From Mesorhizobium temperatum (GTDB lineage Bacteria; Pseudomonadota; Alphaproteobacteria; Rhizobiales; Rhizobiaceae): a stretch of 55,563 nucleotides of DNA. The notes under the pieces were generated by a model. It was not told the origin of the DNA and did not search any database. It saw only the letters and a list, made by a program, of their open reading frames with translations. Below, piece after piece: positions 1 to 7,745 of this stretch. Where the stretch lies: contig NZ_NPKJ01000034.1 in assembly GCF_002284575.1 (NCBI RefSeq), positions 1 to 55,563 of the forward strand, written 5' to 3'. Positions within the stretch are counted from its first letter, which is position 1. Every line of letters begins with the position of its first letter. The position numbers and the translations under genes were made by a program.

Positions 1-1289
1 ACCATCCCGACCGCGGCCGCAAAGAAAGCAACGGAGACCGGTAGCAGCCCAAACGCAGTCGCCACCATAGCCAGAGCAAGGATGGTTACCGGCACGATAC
101 CCTTACGGACGCTACCAAGCAGGATAGCCCTTTCTGCCAGCGGCAGGCAGCCGAGTTCGCGCAATATCTCGGGTATCGTCGCTGCATTGCCCTGCAGCAC
201 GACGACATCGCCGAGCCTTAGCTGGACTTCGGCCAGCCTGCGGTCGAGGCGCTCGCCGTGACGGCTGACAGCCAGGAGGTTGACATTGAAGCGGTGGTAG
301 AGCGCAAGGCGCTGGGCTGTCCAGCCGATCAAAGCGGAGCTTTCGCCGATGACGGCTTCGATAGCGACCAGCTCGCTGGTAGTGTCGTCCCCGCGGGCCC
401 TGTTGCCCGTAACGCTGAGTTTGCCCTGGGAGACAAGGCGATCCAGGGCCTCTGGGTCGCCCTCGAGCAGCAGAATGTCGTTCACTTTGAGGACAACGTC
501 GGGCAGTGGCGTCATCCGCATGGTCCGGTTGCGCAGGATCGACGTCACGATAGCATCGCCGCCGGAAAGCTTCATGAGGTCTGCGACGGTTTTCCCAAGC
601 ACCGTCGAATCGCGGACAATTCGGGCCTCGGTCAGGTAATTCTTGATGTTGATGGCTTCATTCACCGATCCGCCCAGCTTTTCGCGCACCGGTAACAGCC
701 AATAGAAAAGCACCAGGAAGATCGTTCCGGCGGCGGCCAGCGCGGCTCCAACAGGTGTAAAGTCGAACATTGTGAAGGCGGTGCCGGTCAGTTCCTCCCG
801 CACACGGGACACAACGATATTGGGAGATGTTCCCACCTGCGTCATGAGTCCACCGAGCAGTGACCCGAATGCCATAGGCATCAGGAATATCGAGGGCGAA
901 ACGCTCGACCGGCGCGCGAACTGGAAGGCTATCGGGATCATGATAGCGAGCGCACCGATATTCTTTACAAAGGCAGACAGGATCGTGACCACGATCACCA
1001 GCAGCGCCAGTTGCGACCGAACACCCGATAGGTTCGGAACAAAGCGCTTGATGGTAACTTCCATGATGCCCGAGCGTGCTATGCCCGCGCTCACCAGCAG
1101 GGCACTGCCGACAATGACCACGATGTCGTCGCTGAACCCGCTGAAGGCTTCGTCAAAAGGCACTATGCCAACCGCGAGTGCAAGCAACAGTGCCGCAGTT
1201 GCGACCAGATCATATCGATACCGACCCCACACGAGCGCCGCCATCATCACGAAGATAACGGCGAACGACAAAATTTGCGGCGTAGTCAT
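1..1289 (-). CDS. SLC13-family anion permease with TrkA-C domains (partial, C-terminus outside window)
   Basis: The minus-strand frame opens with an ATG at 1289 and stays open to the window edge, giving about 429 residues. The product starts with hydrophobic membrane segments, including the stretches MTTPQILSFAVIF and PFDEAFSGFSDDIVVIVGSA. After a second membrane region (around FTPVGAALAAAGTIFLVLFY) come two soluble modules of the TrkA-C/RCK-C type, with phrases such as VLKVNDILLLEGD and QLRLGDVVVLQG. A new hydrophobic region then starts at the edge. This order is typical of the roughly 590-residue SLC13/DASS-like permeases that import inorganic anions or dicarboxylates at the inner membrane. 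The substrate cannot be told from the sequence. About a quarter of the protein is missing only because the window ends. Confidence 0.85.
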   Translation of the reverse strand, partial: MTTPQILSFAVIFVMMAALVWGRYRYDLVATAALLLALAVGIVPFDEAFSGFSDDIVVIVGSALLVSAGIARSGIMEVTIKRFVPNLSGVRSQLALLVIVVTILSAFVKNIGALAIMIPIAFQFARRSSVSPSIFLMPMAFGSLLGGLMTQVGTSPNIVVSRVREELTGTAFTMFDFTPVGAALAAAGTIFLVLFYWLLPVREKLGGSVNEAINIKNYLTEARIVRDSTVLGKTVADLMKLSGGDAIVTSILRNRTMRMTPLPDVVLKVNDILLLEGDPEALDRLVSQGKLSVTGNRARGDDTTSELVAIEAVIGESSALIGWTAQRLALYHRFNVNLLAVSRHGERLDRRLAEVQLRLGDVVVLQGNAATIPEILRELGCLPLAERAILLGSVRKGIVPVTILALAMVATAFGLLPVSVAFFAAAVGM

Positions 1290-1452
1290 GTCTTCGAATG
1301 CCCCGCCGCAAATGCGGCTGATCAGAACGGCCAAACCGACCTTTTGTTGCTTTCGCTGGTCACGACTTTGCTAGCACGGTTCCATGCTTGCCGATAAGCC
1401 CATGTCGAGCGGTGTTCCTGGCTCATGGGGCCATGATCCTGATAGCGTTGCA

Positions 1453-1689
1453 TCAGGGTGCGCGATCGGTCAGTGCGCTTGCACCTTCCTCTGCGGCGCA
1501 ATGTGCGCAGCAGTAGATGATGTCATCCTGTTCGACACCATGTCCGATGATCCGGCACCCGCAATGCGGGCAGATCGGGGCAAGTTTCTGGATCGCGCAT
1601 TCGAAGCTGTCGAACGTATAGATTTCCTCGTCCAGCTTCACTTCGAAAGCCTTGTCGTAGTCATTCCCGCACTGATCGCATCTGGCCAT
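1453..1689 (-). CDS. Small Cys-rich metal-binding protein, metallothionein/zinc-ribbon-like
   Basis: This 78-residue product has an N-terminal CDQCG knuckle (residues 4-8), a single Cys in SFECAIQ, a CPHCGCRI motif and a terminal YCCAHCA. That makes about ten cysteines, with histidines nearby. The pattern fits a small zinc- or copper-binding protein. The C-terminal half resembles prokaryotic metallothionein-like proteins, where a CxCxC-type group is followed by a YCxxxCA-type group. A purine-rich GAAGGA lies about 8 bases before the ATG at 1689. It shares its strand with the gene upstream, but 111 bases separate them. The exact function is unknown; it could be a metal buffer or a small regulatory zinc ribbon. 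Confidence 0.7.
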   Translation of the reverse strand: MARCDQCGNDYDKAFEVKLDEEIYTFDSFECAIQKLAPICPHCGCRIIGHGVEQDDIIYCCAHCAAEEGASALTDRAP

Positions 1690-1800
1690 AGTCCTTTTCC
1701 TTCTTCTTCATTGGCTCAAGCTCGACCAACCCGCCGCATGGCGATAGGTTCCCGTCAGGATCGTAGAGTCTTGCTAAGCAGGTGACGAGCCCGAGCAGCG

Positions 1801-2733
1801 TCACGCGCGCCGTTCGATCAAGCGGATCACCTCCTCGATGTCCCGCGGCGCGATGTCGAGTTCCTTCAGGCCCGGCGCGCCGATTGCTGCCACATTGTCG
1901 CGCCGCATAAGATCGACCTGGTTGCGCGTTATGGGCGCTCCCGGAAGGAGTTCCGCGACGCTGGCCAAGGCGTCCCACGCCGCAAACGGCACCGGCATCA
2001 GCCTGATGTGGGTATCGAGCTGTCGGGCGATCTCCCGCAGCAGTTCCTTGTAGGTGTAGGTGCGCGGGCCGCCGAATTCGAATATGGATGAGCCGTTGTG
2101 GTTTCGCCCGTCGATCAGCCGGCTGACTGCGTCTGCGACGTCTTCCACGTAGACCGGCTGAAGCCGTGTGCCACCATCGCCGAACAGCGGATAAACCGGC
2201 AGGAGGCGTATCAGCCTCACAATCGTCGTGAGGAAAACGTCGTCAGGTCCTGTCATCACGGCGGGACGCACAATAACGGCGCCGGGAAATGCGCTCGCCA
2301 CGGCCTCTTCTCCGCGCCCACGTGCCCTAATATAATTCGAATCCGATTGAGGATCGGAGCCGATCCCCGAAATCTGGACGAATCGGTCGACCTCGCCAGC
2401 GCGCGACGCAGCGGCAAGATCAGCTGCGGCTTCCACATGCACGCGCTCAAACGTCTGGGCGCCCTGCTCGACATAGAGACTGACGGCATTCACGATGGCC
2501 TTTGATCCGGCAATGGCCGAGCCGATCGAGAACGCATCCAATATATCCGCCTCGACGGCTTCGGGCATCCTTGCAGTCGAAGAAAAGACCGGGCCGACAC
2601 GAGCCGGGTGGCGGGATGCGGCACGGACCGTGAAGCCCCTTTCCAGGAGCCGCTTCACGATCCGGCGCCCGAGAAAGCCTGTTCCGCCGAACACAGTGAC
2701 GATCCGTTCCGTGTTGAGATCGTCAGGATCCAT
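1801..2733 (-). CDS. NAD(P)H-binding SDR-like protein, complex I NDUFA9-type
   Basis: The protein has about 310 residues. It begins with a Rossmann fold whose nucleotide-binding loop reads VTVFGGTGFLGRR (GGxGxxG), followed by the strand RGFTVRAASRHP. The middle and C-terminal parts (VQISGIGSD, RPAVMTGPDDVF, PVYVEDVADAV) match the atypical short-chain dehydrogenase group related to the mitochondrial complex I subunit NDUFA9. The open frame extends to an ATG at 2961, but homology starts only near residue 80 of that frame. I prefer the ATG at 2733 (MDPDD), preceded by GAGG and, further up, GAAGAAGG; the ATG at 2745 is the alternative. Members of this group bind NAD(P)H and are linked to quinone-pool enzymes or serve as reductases. 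The actual role here is unknown. Confidence 0.8.
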   Translation of the reverse strand: MDPDDLNTERIVTVFGGTGFLGRRIVKRLLERGFTVRAASRHPARVGPVFSSTARMPEAVEADILDAFSIGSAIAGSKAIVNAVSLYVEQGAQTFERVHVEAAADLAAASRAGEVDRFVQISGIGSDPQSDSNYIRARGRGEEAVASAFPGAVIVRPAVMTGPDDVFLTTIVRLIRLLPVYPLFGDGGTRLQPVYVEDVADAVSRLIDGRNHNGSSIFEFGGPRTYTYKELLREIARQLDTHIRLMPVPFAAWDALASVAELLPGAPITRNQVDLMRRDNVAAIGAPGLKELDIAPRDIEEVIRLIERRA

Positions 2734-3061
2734 CTGCCTCGCCATCCCTTCTTCGCGTGCCTGCCAAGCGCCTGCCACGAGGATTGCCCTTGGCCGGCGT
2801 ATGAACCAGCCGTCGAACATCAGGACGGTTGGAGAACATCGCAGGAACGCTTTTTGTTCCGTCAGTGCTGGGTCGAGCGGGAGACGGCCGATGTTTCTAT
2901 AGAAGGCGAGTGTTTGACGCTGAGTTGCTTTATCCGTGCTGTCAAAAACGGGTCGAGGCACCGCAGCGTCGAAATTGACAAATCATCACTTGCAAATCGG
3001 TCGCCGCTGTCTTTTGCTCGCGCGACAGTTGTCCCATGACTGTTGAATGGTTGGCGAACGG
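2734..3061. promoter_or_regulatory. Divergent intergenic region between SDR-like gene and XRE-cupin regulator
   Basis: This 328-base stretch separates two divergently transcribed genes, so it must hold promoters for both. A consensus -35 hexamer TTGACA lies at 2975-2980 on the plus strand, about 80 bases before the regulator start, but I see no convincing -10 at 17 bases. Reading frames that cross the region lack family similarity. Confidence 0.4.
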
Positions 3062-3673
3062 ATGAACAAAATCGATCGGCGACGGCCGGAGTCCGAAGCG
3101 GATGGCACCGTCAATGCCGCGCGGCTTGGAACGCGGTTGCGCCTCGCCCGGCAGACACGGGGCATGACGCTGAAGACGCTGGCGACAGCTGCGAACTGCT
3201 CTGAAAGCCTTTTGTCCAAGATCGAGAATGGCAAGGCTTCGCCATCCCTGCCCATGCTTCACCGCCTGGTCGAAGTTCTGGAGACCAATATCGGCTGGAT
3301 GTTCGAACAGGTCGACGACGACGAGGCGATCGTGTTCCGCGCAGGCGCGCGGCCATTGATCTCGCTCGACGCGCTGAGGCGCGGCGAAGGCATCTCGCTC
3401 GAACGCATCATTCCGTATTCACCCGGTCACCTGCTGCAGTGCAATATCCATCATATCGAGGCAGACGGCGAGAGCGAAGGTCCCATCCAGCATGTCGGCG
3501 AGGAAGTCGGCTATGTGCTCGCCGGCCGGATCAAGCTGATCGTCGATGGCAAGAGCCATGATCTCGCCACCGGCGATGCGTTCGTGTTCAGGTCGGAGCT
3601 GCCGCACCATTACCGCAACATCGGCAAGGAGAGAGCCAGCATTTTCTGGGTCAACACGCCGGCGACCTTCTGA
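3062..3673 (+). CDS. XRE-family transcriptional regulator with C-terminal cupin domain
   Basis: The 203-residue product has an N-terminal helix-turn-helix of the XRE/Cro type, roughly residues 20-75, with the hallmark phrases LRLARQTRGMTLKTLA and SESLLSKIENGKASPS. A cupin barrel follows at about residues 110-195, with HVGEEVGYVLAGRIKLIVDG and ATGDAFVFRSELPHHYRN. In this family the cupin part senses a small ligand while the HTH binds DNA. It lies directly upstream of and parallel to the ABC transporter operon, so it is very probably its regulator. A palindrome in the next promoter is the likely target. I use the ATG at 3062 (MNKIDRR); an in-frame ATG at 3047 is possible. The ligand is unknown. 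Confidence 0.85.
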   Translation: MNKIDRRRPESEADGTVNAARLGTRLRLARQTRGMTLKTLATAANCSESLLSKIENGKASPSLPMLHRLVEVLETNIGWMFEQVDDDEAIVFRAGARPLISLDALRRGEGISLERIIPYSPGHLLQCNIHHIEADGESEGPIQHVGEEVGYVLAGRIKLIVDGKSHDLATGDAFVFRSELPHHYRNIGKERASIFWVNTPATF

Positions 3674-3696
3674 CGGGCGCTCAGGGATCAAATCCG

Positions 3697-3725
3697 TTGA
3701 CAAGTATTCAAGTCTCTTGAATGTT
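3697..3725 (+). promoter_or_regulatory. Predicted promoter with palindromic operator in the -35/-10 spacer
   Basis: A perfect -35 hexamer TTGACA (3697-3702) is followed after exactly 17 bases by AATGTT (3720-3725), a weak -10 candidate. Within the spacer is the inverted repeat ATTCAAG-TCT-CTTGAAT (3706-3722), with 7-base arms and no mismatch. A protein bound there would cover the promoter, so repression is expected. It lies between the XRE-cupin gene and the binding-protein gene. The assignment to the XRE-cupin protein is inference. Confidence 0.6.
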
Positions 3726-3793
3726 TGCCTCGCGCCTGTAGCACCAATGGGTCCAGCCGAACAGGTTTGGCCCGCAAGCAAGGGGAACCGTAA

Positions 3794-4732
3794 ATGCGTC
3801 CGTTCAAACTTCTCTTCCGTTGCGCCGCCGTCATCGCCATTTGCTCGACAGCGATGGGATCGGCGTTCGCCGACACGTTCGCTCTCGTCAACATCAACCA
3901 GCAGGCCCTGTTCTTCAACCAGATCAATGAGGGCGCGCAGAAGGCGGCCGACGCCGCCGGCGCCAAGCTGGTCATCTTCAATGCCAACAACGTGCCGAGC
4001 GCGCAAAATGACGCGATCGAGAACTACATCACACAGAAAGTCGACGGCATCATTCTGGTCGCCATCGACGTGAACGGCGTCAAGCCTGCGATCACCGCCG
4101 CGAAGGCGGCCGGCATCCCCGTGATCGCCATCGACGCGCAGATCCCCGACGGCGACAACGTTGCGTTCATCGGCGTCGACAACGCCAAGGCCGGCGAGGA
4201 TATCGGCAAATTCTACGCCGACTATGTGAAGTCGGAGATGGGCGGCGCTGCCAAGATCGGTATCGTCGGCGCGCTCAATTCGTTCATCCAGAACCAGCGG
4301 CTCGACGGTTTCAAGAAGGCGGTCACTGACAGCGGCCTGGCGATCACCTTCCTCGACACGGTCGACGGTCAGAATGTCCAGGAGACCGCGATGAGCGCTT
4401 CGGAGAATTTGATGACCGCCAATCCGGATATGACGACGCTATATGCGACCGGCGAGCCGGCGTTGCTCGGCGCTGTTTCGGCCGTAACCAGCCAAGGCCG
4501 CACCGGCGACGTCAAGGTGTTCGGCTGGGACCTGACCAAGCAGGTCATTCAGGGCATTGATGATGGTTGGGTGGTGGCAGTCGTCCAGCAGGATCCTGCC
4601 GGCGAAGGCAAAGCCGCTGTCGAAGCATTGGTCAAGCTCAAGAAGGGCGAAACGGTCGAGCCGATCATCAATATTCCGGTGACGATCGTGACCAAGGACA
4701 ATGTCGACAAATATCGCGCGATGTTCCAGTAA
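3794..4732 (+). CDS. Sugar-type ABC transporter periplasmic substrate-binding protein
   Basis: The 312-residue product starts with a cleavable signal peptide (basic MRPFKLLFR, hydrophobic core, AFA cleavage near residue 26). The mature protein is a type-I periplasmic binding protein of the RbsB class (Peripla_BP_4). Supporting phrases are ALVNINQQALFFNQINEGAQ, DGIILVAIDVNGVKPAI, GIPVIAIDAQIP and KVFGWDLTKQVIQGIDDGWV. Such proteins capture monosaccharides, polyols or related small molecules in the periplasm and deliver them to the permease. It is first in a run with an ATPase and a permease, and a strong hairpin follows its stop. The ligand cannot be read from sequence. Confidence 0.93.
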   Translation: MRPFKLLFRCAAVIAICSTAMGSAFADTFALVNINQQALFFNQINEGAQKAADAAGAKLVIFNANNVPSAQNDAIENYITQKVDGIILVAIDVNGVKPAITAAKAAGIPVIAIDAQIPDGDNVAFIGVDNAKAGEDIGKFYADYVKSEMGGAAKIGIVGALNSFIQNQRLDGFKKAVTDSGLAITFLDTVDGQNVQETAMSASENLMTANPDMTTLYATGEPALLGAVSAVTSQGRTGDVKVFGWDLTKQVIQGIDDGWVVAVVQQDPAGEGKAAVEALVKLKKGETVEPIINIPVTIVTKDNVDKYRAMFQ

Positions 4733-4750
4733 ACTGCGTCGATGACCGGC

Positions 4751-4779
4751 CCGCGGCGCCGCCTGAGGCTACGCCGCGG
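4751..4779 (+). promoter_or_regulatory. Stem-loop between binding-protein and ATPase genes
   Basis: The inverted repeat CCGCGGCG (4751-4758) and CGCCGCGG (4772-4779) makes an 8-bp, all-GC stem with a 13-base loop. There is no T run, so it is unlikely to be a full terminator. In ABC operons such hairpins after the binding-protein gene commonly protect its mRNA or attenuate downstream expression, which gives an excess of binding protein. Confidence 0.5.
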
Positions 4780-4805
4780 ACGCTTCGCAAATCCGTGGAT
4801 CCAAC

Positions 4806-5603
4806 ATGAGCAGTGGCGAGACCTATCGGGTGCGGATGAGCGGCATCTCAAAGCGCTACAACGCCATTCAGACGCTCGACGACGTGTCGCTGGTGCTGAG
4901 GCCGGGCGAGGTCCTAGGGCTTGTCGGCGACAATGGCGCGGGAAAGTCGACGTTGAGCAAGGTGCTGTCGGGGGCGGTGGTTCCCGATGCCGGCACGATC
5001 GAGATCGATGGCATGCCGGTGACCTTCACGTCGCCGGCGGAGGCGCGTGCAGCGCGCGTCGAGATGGTCTATCAGGACCTGTCGCTCTGCGACACGGTCG
5101 ATGTCGCCGGCAATCTCTTTCTCGGCCGCGAGCCGCGCCGCCGCATCGCCGGCATTTCCTTTCTCGACAAGAAGCGCATGCACGAGCAAACGCGCCAGAT
5201 GCTCGACCGACTCGGCATCGTTATCGCCGACACGCGGCTCAAGGTCGAAAACCTGTCCGGCGGACAGCGACAGTCGATCGCGATCGGCCGCGCCGCCTCG
5301 TTCGAGCCGTCCGTGCTGATTATGGATGAGCCGACGGCAGCGCTCGCCGTCGCCGAGGTCGAGGCTGTGCTGGACCTGATCCGCGCCGTGAGCGCGCGCG
5401 GCGTCAGCGTCATTCTGATCACCCACCGCCTTCAGGATCTGTTCCTCGTATGCGACCGCATCCAGGTCATGTACGAAGGACGCAACGTCGCCGAGCGGCT
5501 GATCGGCGAAACCAATATCGAAGATGTCGTCAACCTGATCGTGGGCCGCAAGTTCAACGCTCGTTCGGCCACCAGCGCCTATCGCGATGGAGCGCCGGCA
5601 TGA
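4806..5603 (+). CDS. Sugar-type ABC transporter ATP-binding protein, single-domain
   Basis: At 265 residues this is a single nucleotide-binding domain, like FrcA, not the double-domain RbsA type. Walker A is GDNGAGKST (residues 41-49), the Q-loop region is MVYQDLSLCDTVDVAGN, the ABC signature is LSGGQRQ, and Walker B is VLIMDEPTAAL. The H-loop is ITHRL. It energises import through the permease encoded next. Its TGA overlaps the ATG of the permease gene (ATGA), so the two are probably translationally coupled. The spacing from the binding-protein gene is 73 bases and contains the hairpin. Confidence 0.93.
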   Translation: MSSGETYRVRMSGISKRYNAIQTLDDVSLVLRPGEVLGLVGDNGAGKSTLSKVLSGAVVPDAGTIEIDGMPVTFTSPAEARAARVEMVYQDLSLCDTVDVAGNLFLGREPRRRIAGISFLDKKRMHEQTRQMLDRLGIVIADTRLKVENLSGGQRQSIAIGRAASFEPSVLIMDEPTAALAVAEVEAVLDLIRAVSARGVSVILITHRLQDLFLVCDRIQVMYEGRNVAERLIGETNIEDVVNLIVGRKFNARSATSAYRDGAPA

Positions 5604-6610
5604 GCGACGTGACTTCGACCCACTCCGCTCAGTCTCAAAGGGTCCGCGCAGGCACGTGGCGAGATGCGGTGCTTGCCAATGGCAGTGTCGTGTCGATCGC
5701 GCTGTTCTTTCTTGTCGTTAGCGTCATCTTTTCGGTGGCGACGGACGCCTTTCTGACGTCGCCCAATCTGCTGAACATCCTGCGTCAGTCGGCACCGCTG
5801 CTGATCGTCGCCGCGGCGATGACCTTCGTCATCACCACCGGCGGCATCGATCTTTCGGTCGGCTCCGTGCTGGCGCTGGTGGCAACGTTGTCGGCGACAT
5901 TGCTGCAGCTGGGCCTGCCATGGCCGCTGGTCATCCTCGCCATGCTTGCGCTGGGCGCCTTGCTTGGCGCGGTGCAGGGCTATTTCGTCGCTTATGAGGG
6001 CATCCCGGCCTTCATCGTCACGCTTGCCGGGCTTTCGGTGATCCGTGGCGTGGCGCTGCTGATCACCGGCGGCTACTCGATCCCCATCGAGCCGGGAAGC
6101 CCTTTCACGGTGCTGGGCCGCGCCTGGTTGCTTGGCGTGCCGGCGCCGGCGCTGATCGCGCTGGCGATCCTCGCGATCGCCTATATCGCCTTCAACGAGA
6201 CGCCGTTCGGCCGCTACGTGACCGGCATCGGCGCCAACGCCGAAGCGGTTAGGCGTGCCGGCGTCAACACGCGGCTGACGACGCTTTTCGTTTACGTGAT
6301 TTCCGCCGCCGCGGCAGCACTTGCGGGGATCATCATTGCGGCCCGGCTCGGATCCGGATCCTCGAATGCCGGGCAAGGTTTTGAGCTCGAAGTGATCGCC
6401 GCGGTCGTGCTTGGCGGCACCAGCCTGTTCGGCGGCCGCGGAACGATCGTCGGCACGGTGCTCGGCGCGCTTACCGTGGCCGTCATCGGCAACGGCCTGA
6501 TCCTGGCGCATCTGTCGCCTTTCCTGACGCCGATCGTGACCGGAACGATCATCCTGATCGCCATCTGGCTGAACTTCCGCCTGTTCCGCGGCGCCGTACG
6601 GAGCCGTTGA
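5600..6610 (+). CDS. Sugar-type ABC transporter permease (BPD_transp_2 family)
   Basis: The 336-residue product is an integral inner-membrane protein with about nine or ten hydrophobic segments. Family phrases include AMTFVITTGGIDLSVGSVLA, YFVAYEGIPAFIVTLAGLS, GRYVTGIGANAEAVRRAGVN and VLGGTSLFGGRGTIVGTVLG, all typical of RbsC/FrcB-type permeases. The last of these holds the EAA-like loop that contacts the ATPase. The ATG at 5600 overlaps the ATPase stop. The frame is open further upstream to 5450, but that part only shadows the ATPase gene. The next gene starts four bases after its stop, in keeping with a single operon. Confidence 0.93.
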   Translation: MSDVTSTHSAQSQRVRAGTWRDAVLANGSVVSIALFFLVVSVIFSVATDAFLTSPNLLNILRQSAPLLIVAAAMTFVITTGGIDLSVGSVLALVATLSATLLQLGLPWPLVILAMLALGALLGAVQGYFVAYEGIPAFIVTLAGLSVIRGVALLITGGYSIPIEPGSPFTVLGRAWLLGVPAPALIALAILAIAYIAFNETPFGRYVTGIGANAEAVRRAGVNTRLTTLFVYVISAAAAALAGIIIAARLGSGSSNAGQGFELEVIAAVVLGGTSLFGGRGTIVGTVLGALTVAVIGNGLILAHLSPFLTPIVTGTIILIAIWLNFRLFRGAVRSR

Positions 6611-6614
6611 GCCT

Positions 6615-7706
6615 ATGAGCGATCTCTTCGATGACGCGGCTCCCAGGCAGCGGCTGGCGATCGGGGTCCAAACCGGCCAGGTGATGACCGTGCTCGGCCC
6701 CGTTCCGGTCGAAGAAATGGGCATTACGCTGATGCACGAGCACATCTTGCTCGACGGCGCGCGCAGCTGGAAATGTCCCTGTCATCCCGACGACATGGCG
6801 CTCGCCGAGCAGCCGGTGAACATCGAGATCATCGGCGAATTGCGCATGAACCCTTACGTCAACCGCGACAATGTTTCGCTCGACGACAGTGACCTGGCGC
6901 TGTCTGAGCTGCAACGCTATCGCGCGCTTGGCGGCCACACCGTCGTCGACGCGACCAATATCGGCATCGGCCGCGAGCCGGAAAAGCTCGCCCGCATCAG
7001 CCGCATGTCCGGCCTGAAGATCGTCATGGGCACCGGCTTCTATCTGGAGCACACCCATCCCGAATGGCTGAAGACCATGGATGTAGACGCAGTGACCGAG
7101 TTCATCGTCAACGATGTCGGCGGCGGCGAGACGCAGCCGCCGATCCTGGCCGGCTTGATCGGCGAGGTCGGCGTCAGCAAGAACTTCACCGCCGAGGAGC
7201 GAAAGTCGCTGAGAGCTTCGGCACGGGCCTCGCGCATCACCGGCGTGCCGCTGTCGATCCATCTGCCCGGCTGGGAGCGGCTGGCGCACGAGGTGCTCGA
7301 TATCGTCGAGGCCGAGGGCGCCGATCTTCGCCACACCGTGCTCTGCCACATGAATCCGAGCCACAGCGATCTCGACTACCAGACAAGCCTCGCCCGACGC
7401 GGCGCGTTCCTCGAATACGATATGATCGGCATGGACTATTATTATGCCGATCAGGACGCGCAATCGCCCTCCGACGAAGAGAACGCGCGGGCAATTGCGG
7501 CACTTATCGACGCCGGCTTCGGCGACCGCCTGCTGCTGTCGCAGGATGTGTTCCTCAAGATCATGCTGACCCGTTTCGGCGGTTTCGGCTACGGCTACAT
7601 CCTCAAGCATTTCATACCGCGCCTGAAACGGCATGGCGTCGAGCAGCCAGCCATTGACCGCATGCTGATCGCCAATCCGAAGGCCGTATTCGCGCGGCAG
7701 AACTAA
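6615..7706 (+). CDS. Phosphotriesterase-family metal-dependent hydrolase
   Basis: The 363-residue TIM-barrel product has the expected binuclear metal ligands in order. These are the first-strand HxH in MHEHIL (H41, H43), a bridging acidic residue in GEVGVS (E184), a His in SIHLPG, a His in VLCHMN and an Asp in LLSQDVF. Classic phosphotriesterases bridge the metals with a carboxylated Lys; here that position is Glu, as in the PHP-like branch. Characterised enzymes of the wider family include lactonases acting on sugar lactones or phosphorylated sugar lactones. In a sugar-import operon a lactone or ester hydrolase is a reasonable guess, not more. The gene begins four bases after the permease stop. 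Confidence 0.85.
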   Translation: MSDLFDDAAPRQRLAIGVQTGQVMTVLGPVPVEEMGITLMHEHILLDGARSWKCPCHPDDMALAEQPVNIEIIGELRMNPYVNRDNVSLDDSDLALSELQRYRALGGHTVVDATNIGIGREPEKLARISRMSGLKIVMGTGFYLEHTHPEWLKTMDVDAVTEFIVNDVGGGETQPPILAGLIGEVGVSKNFTAEERKSLRASARASRITGVPLSIHLPGWERLAHEVLDIVEAEGADLRHTVLCHMNPSHSDLDYQTSLARRGAFLEYDMIGMDYYYADQDAQSPSDEENARAIAALIDAGFGDRLLLSQDVFLKIMLTRFGGFGYGYILKHFIPRLKRHGVEQPAIDRMLIANPKAVFARQN

Positions 7707-7745
7707 GCGGCCAGACTTACGGCTTAGACTTACGATGGAGTTCAA

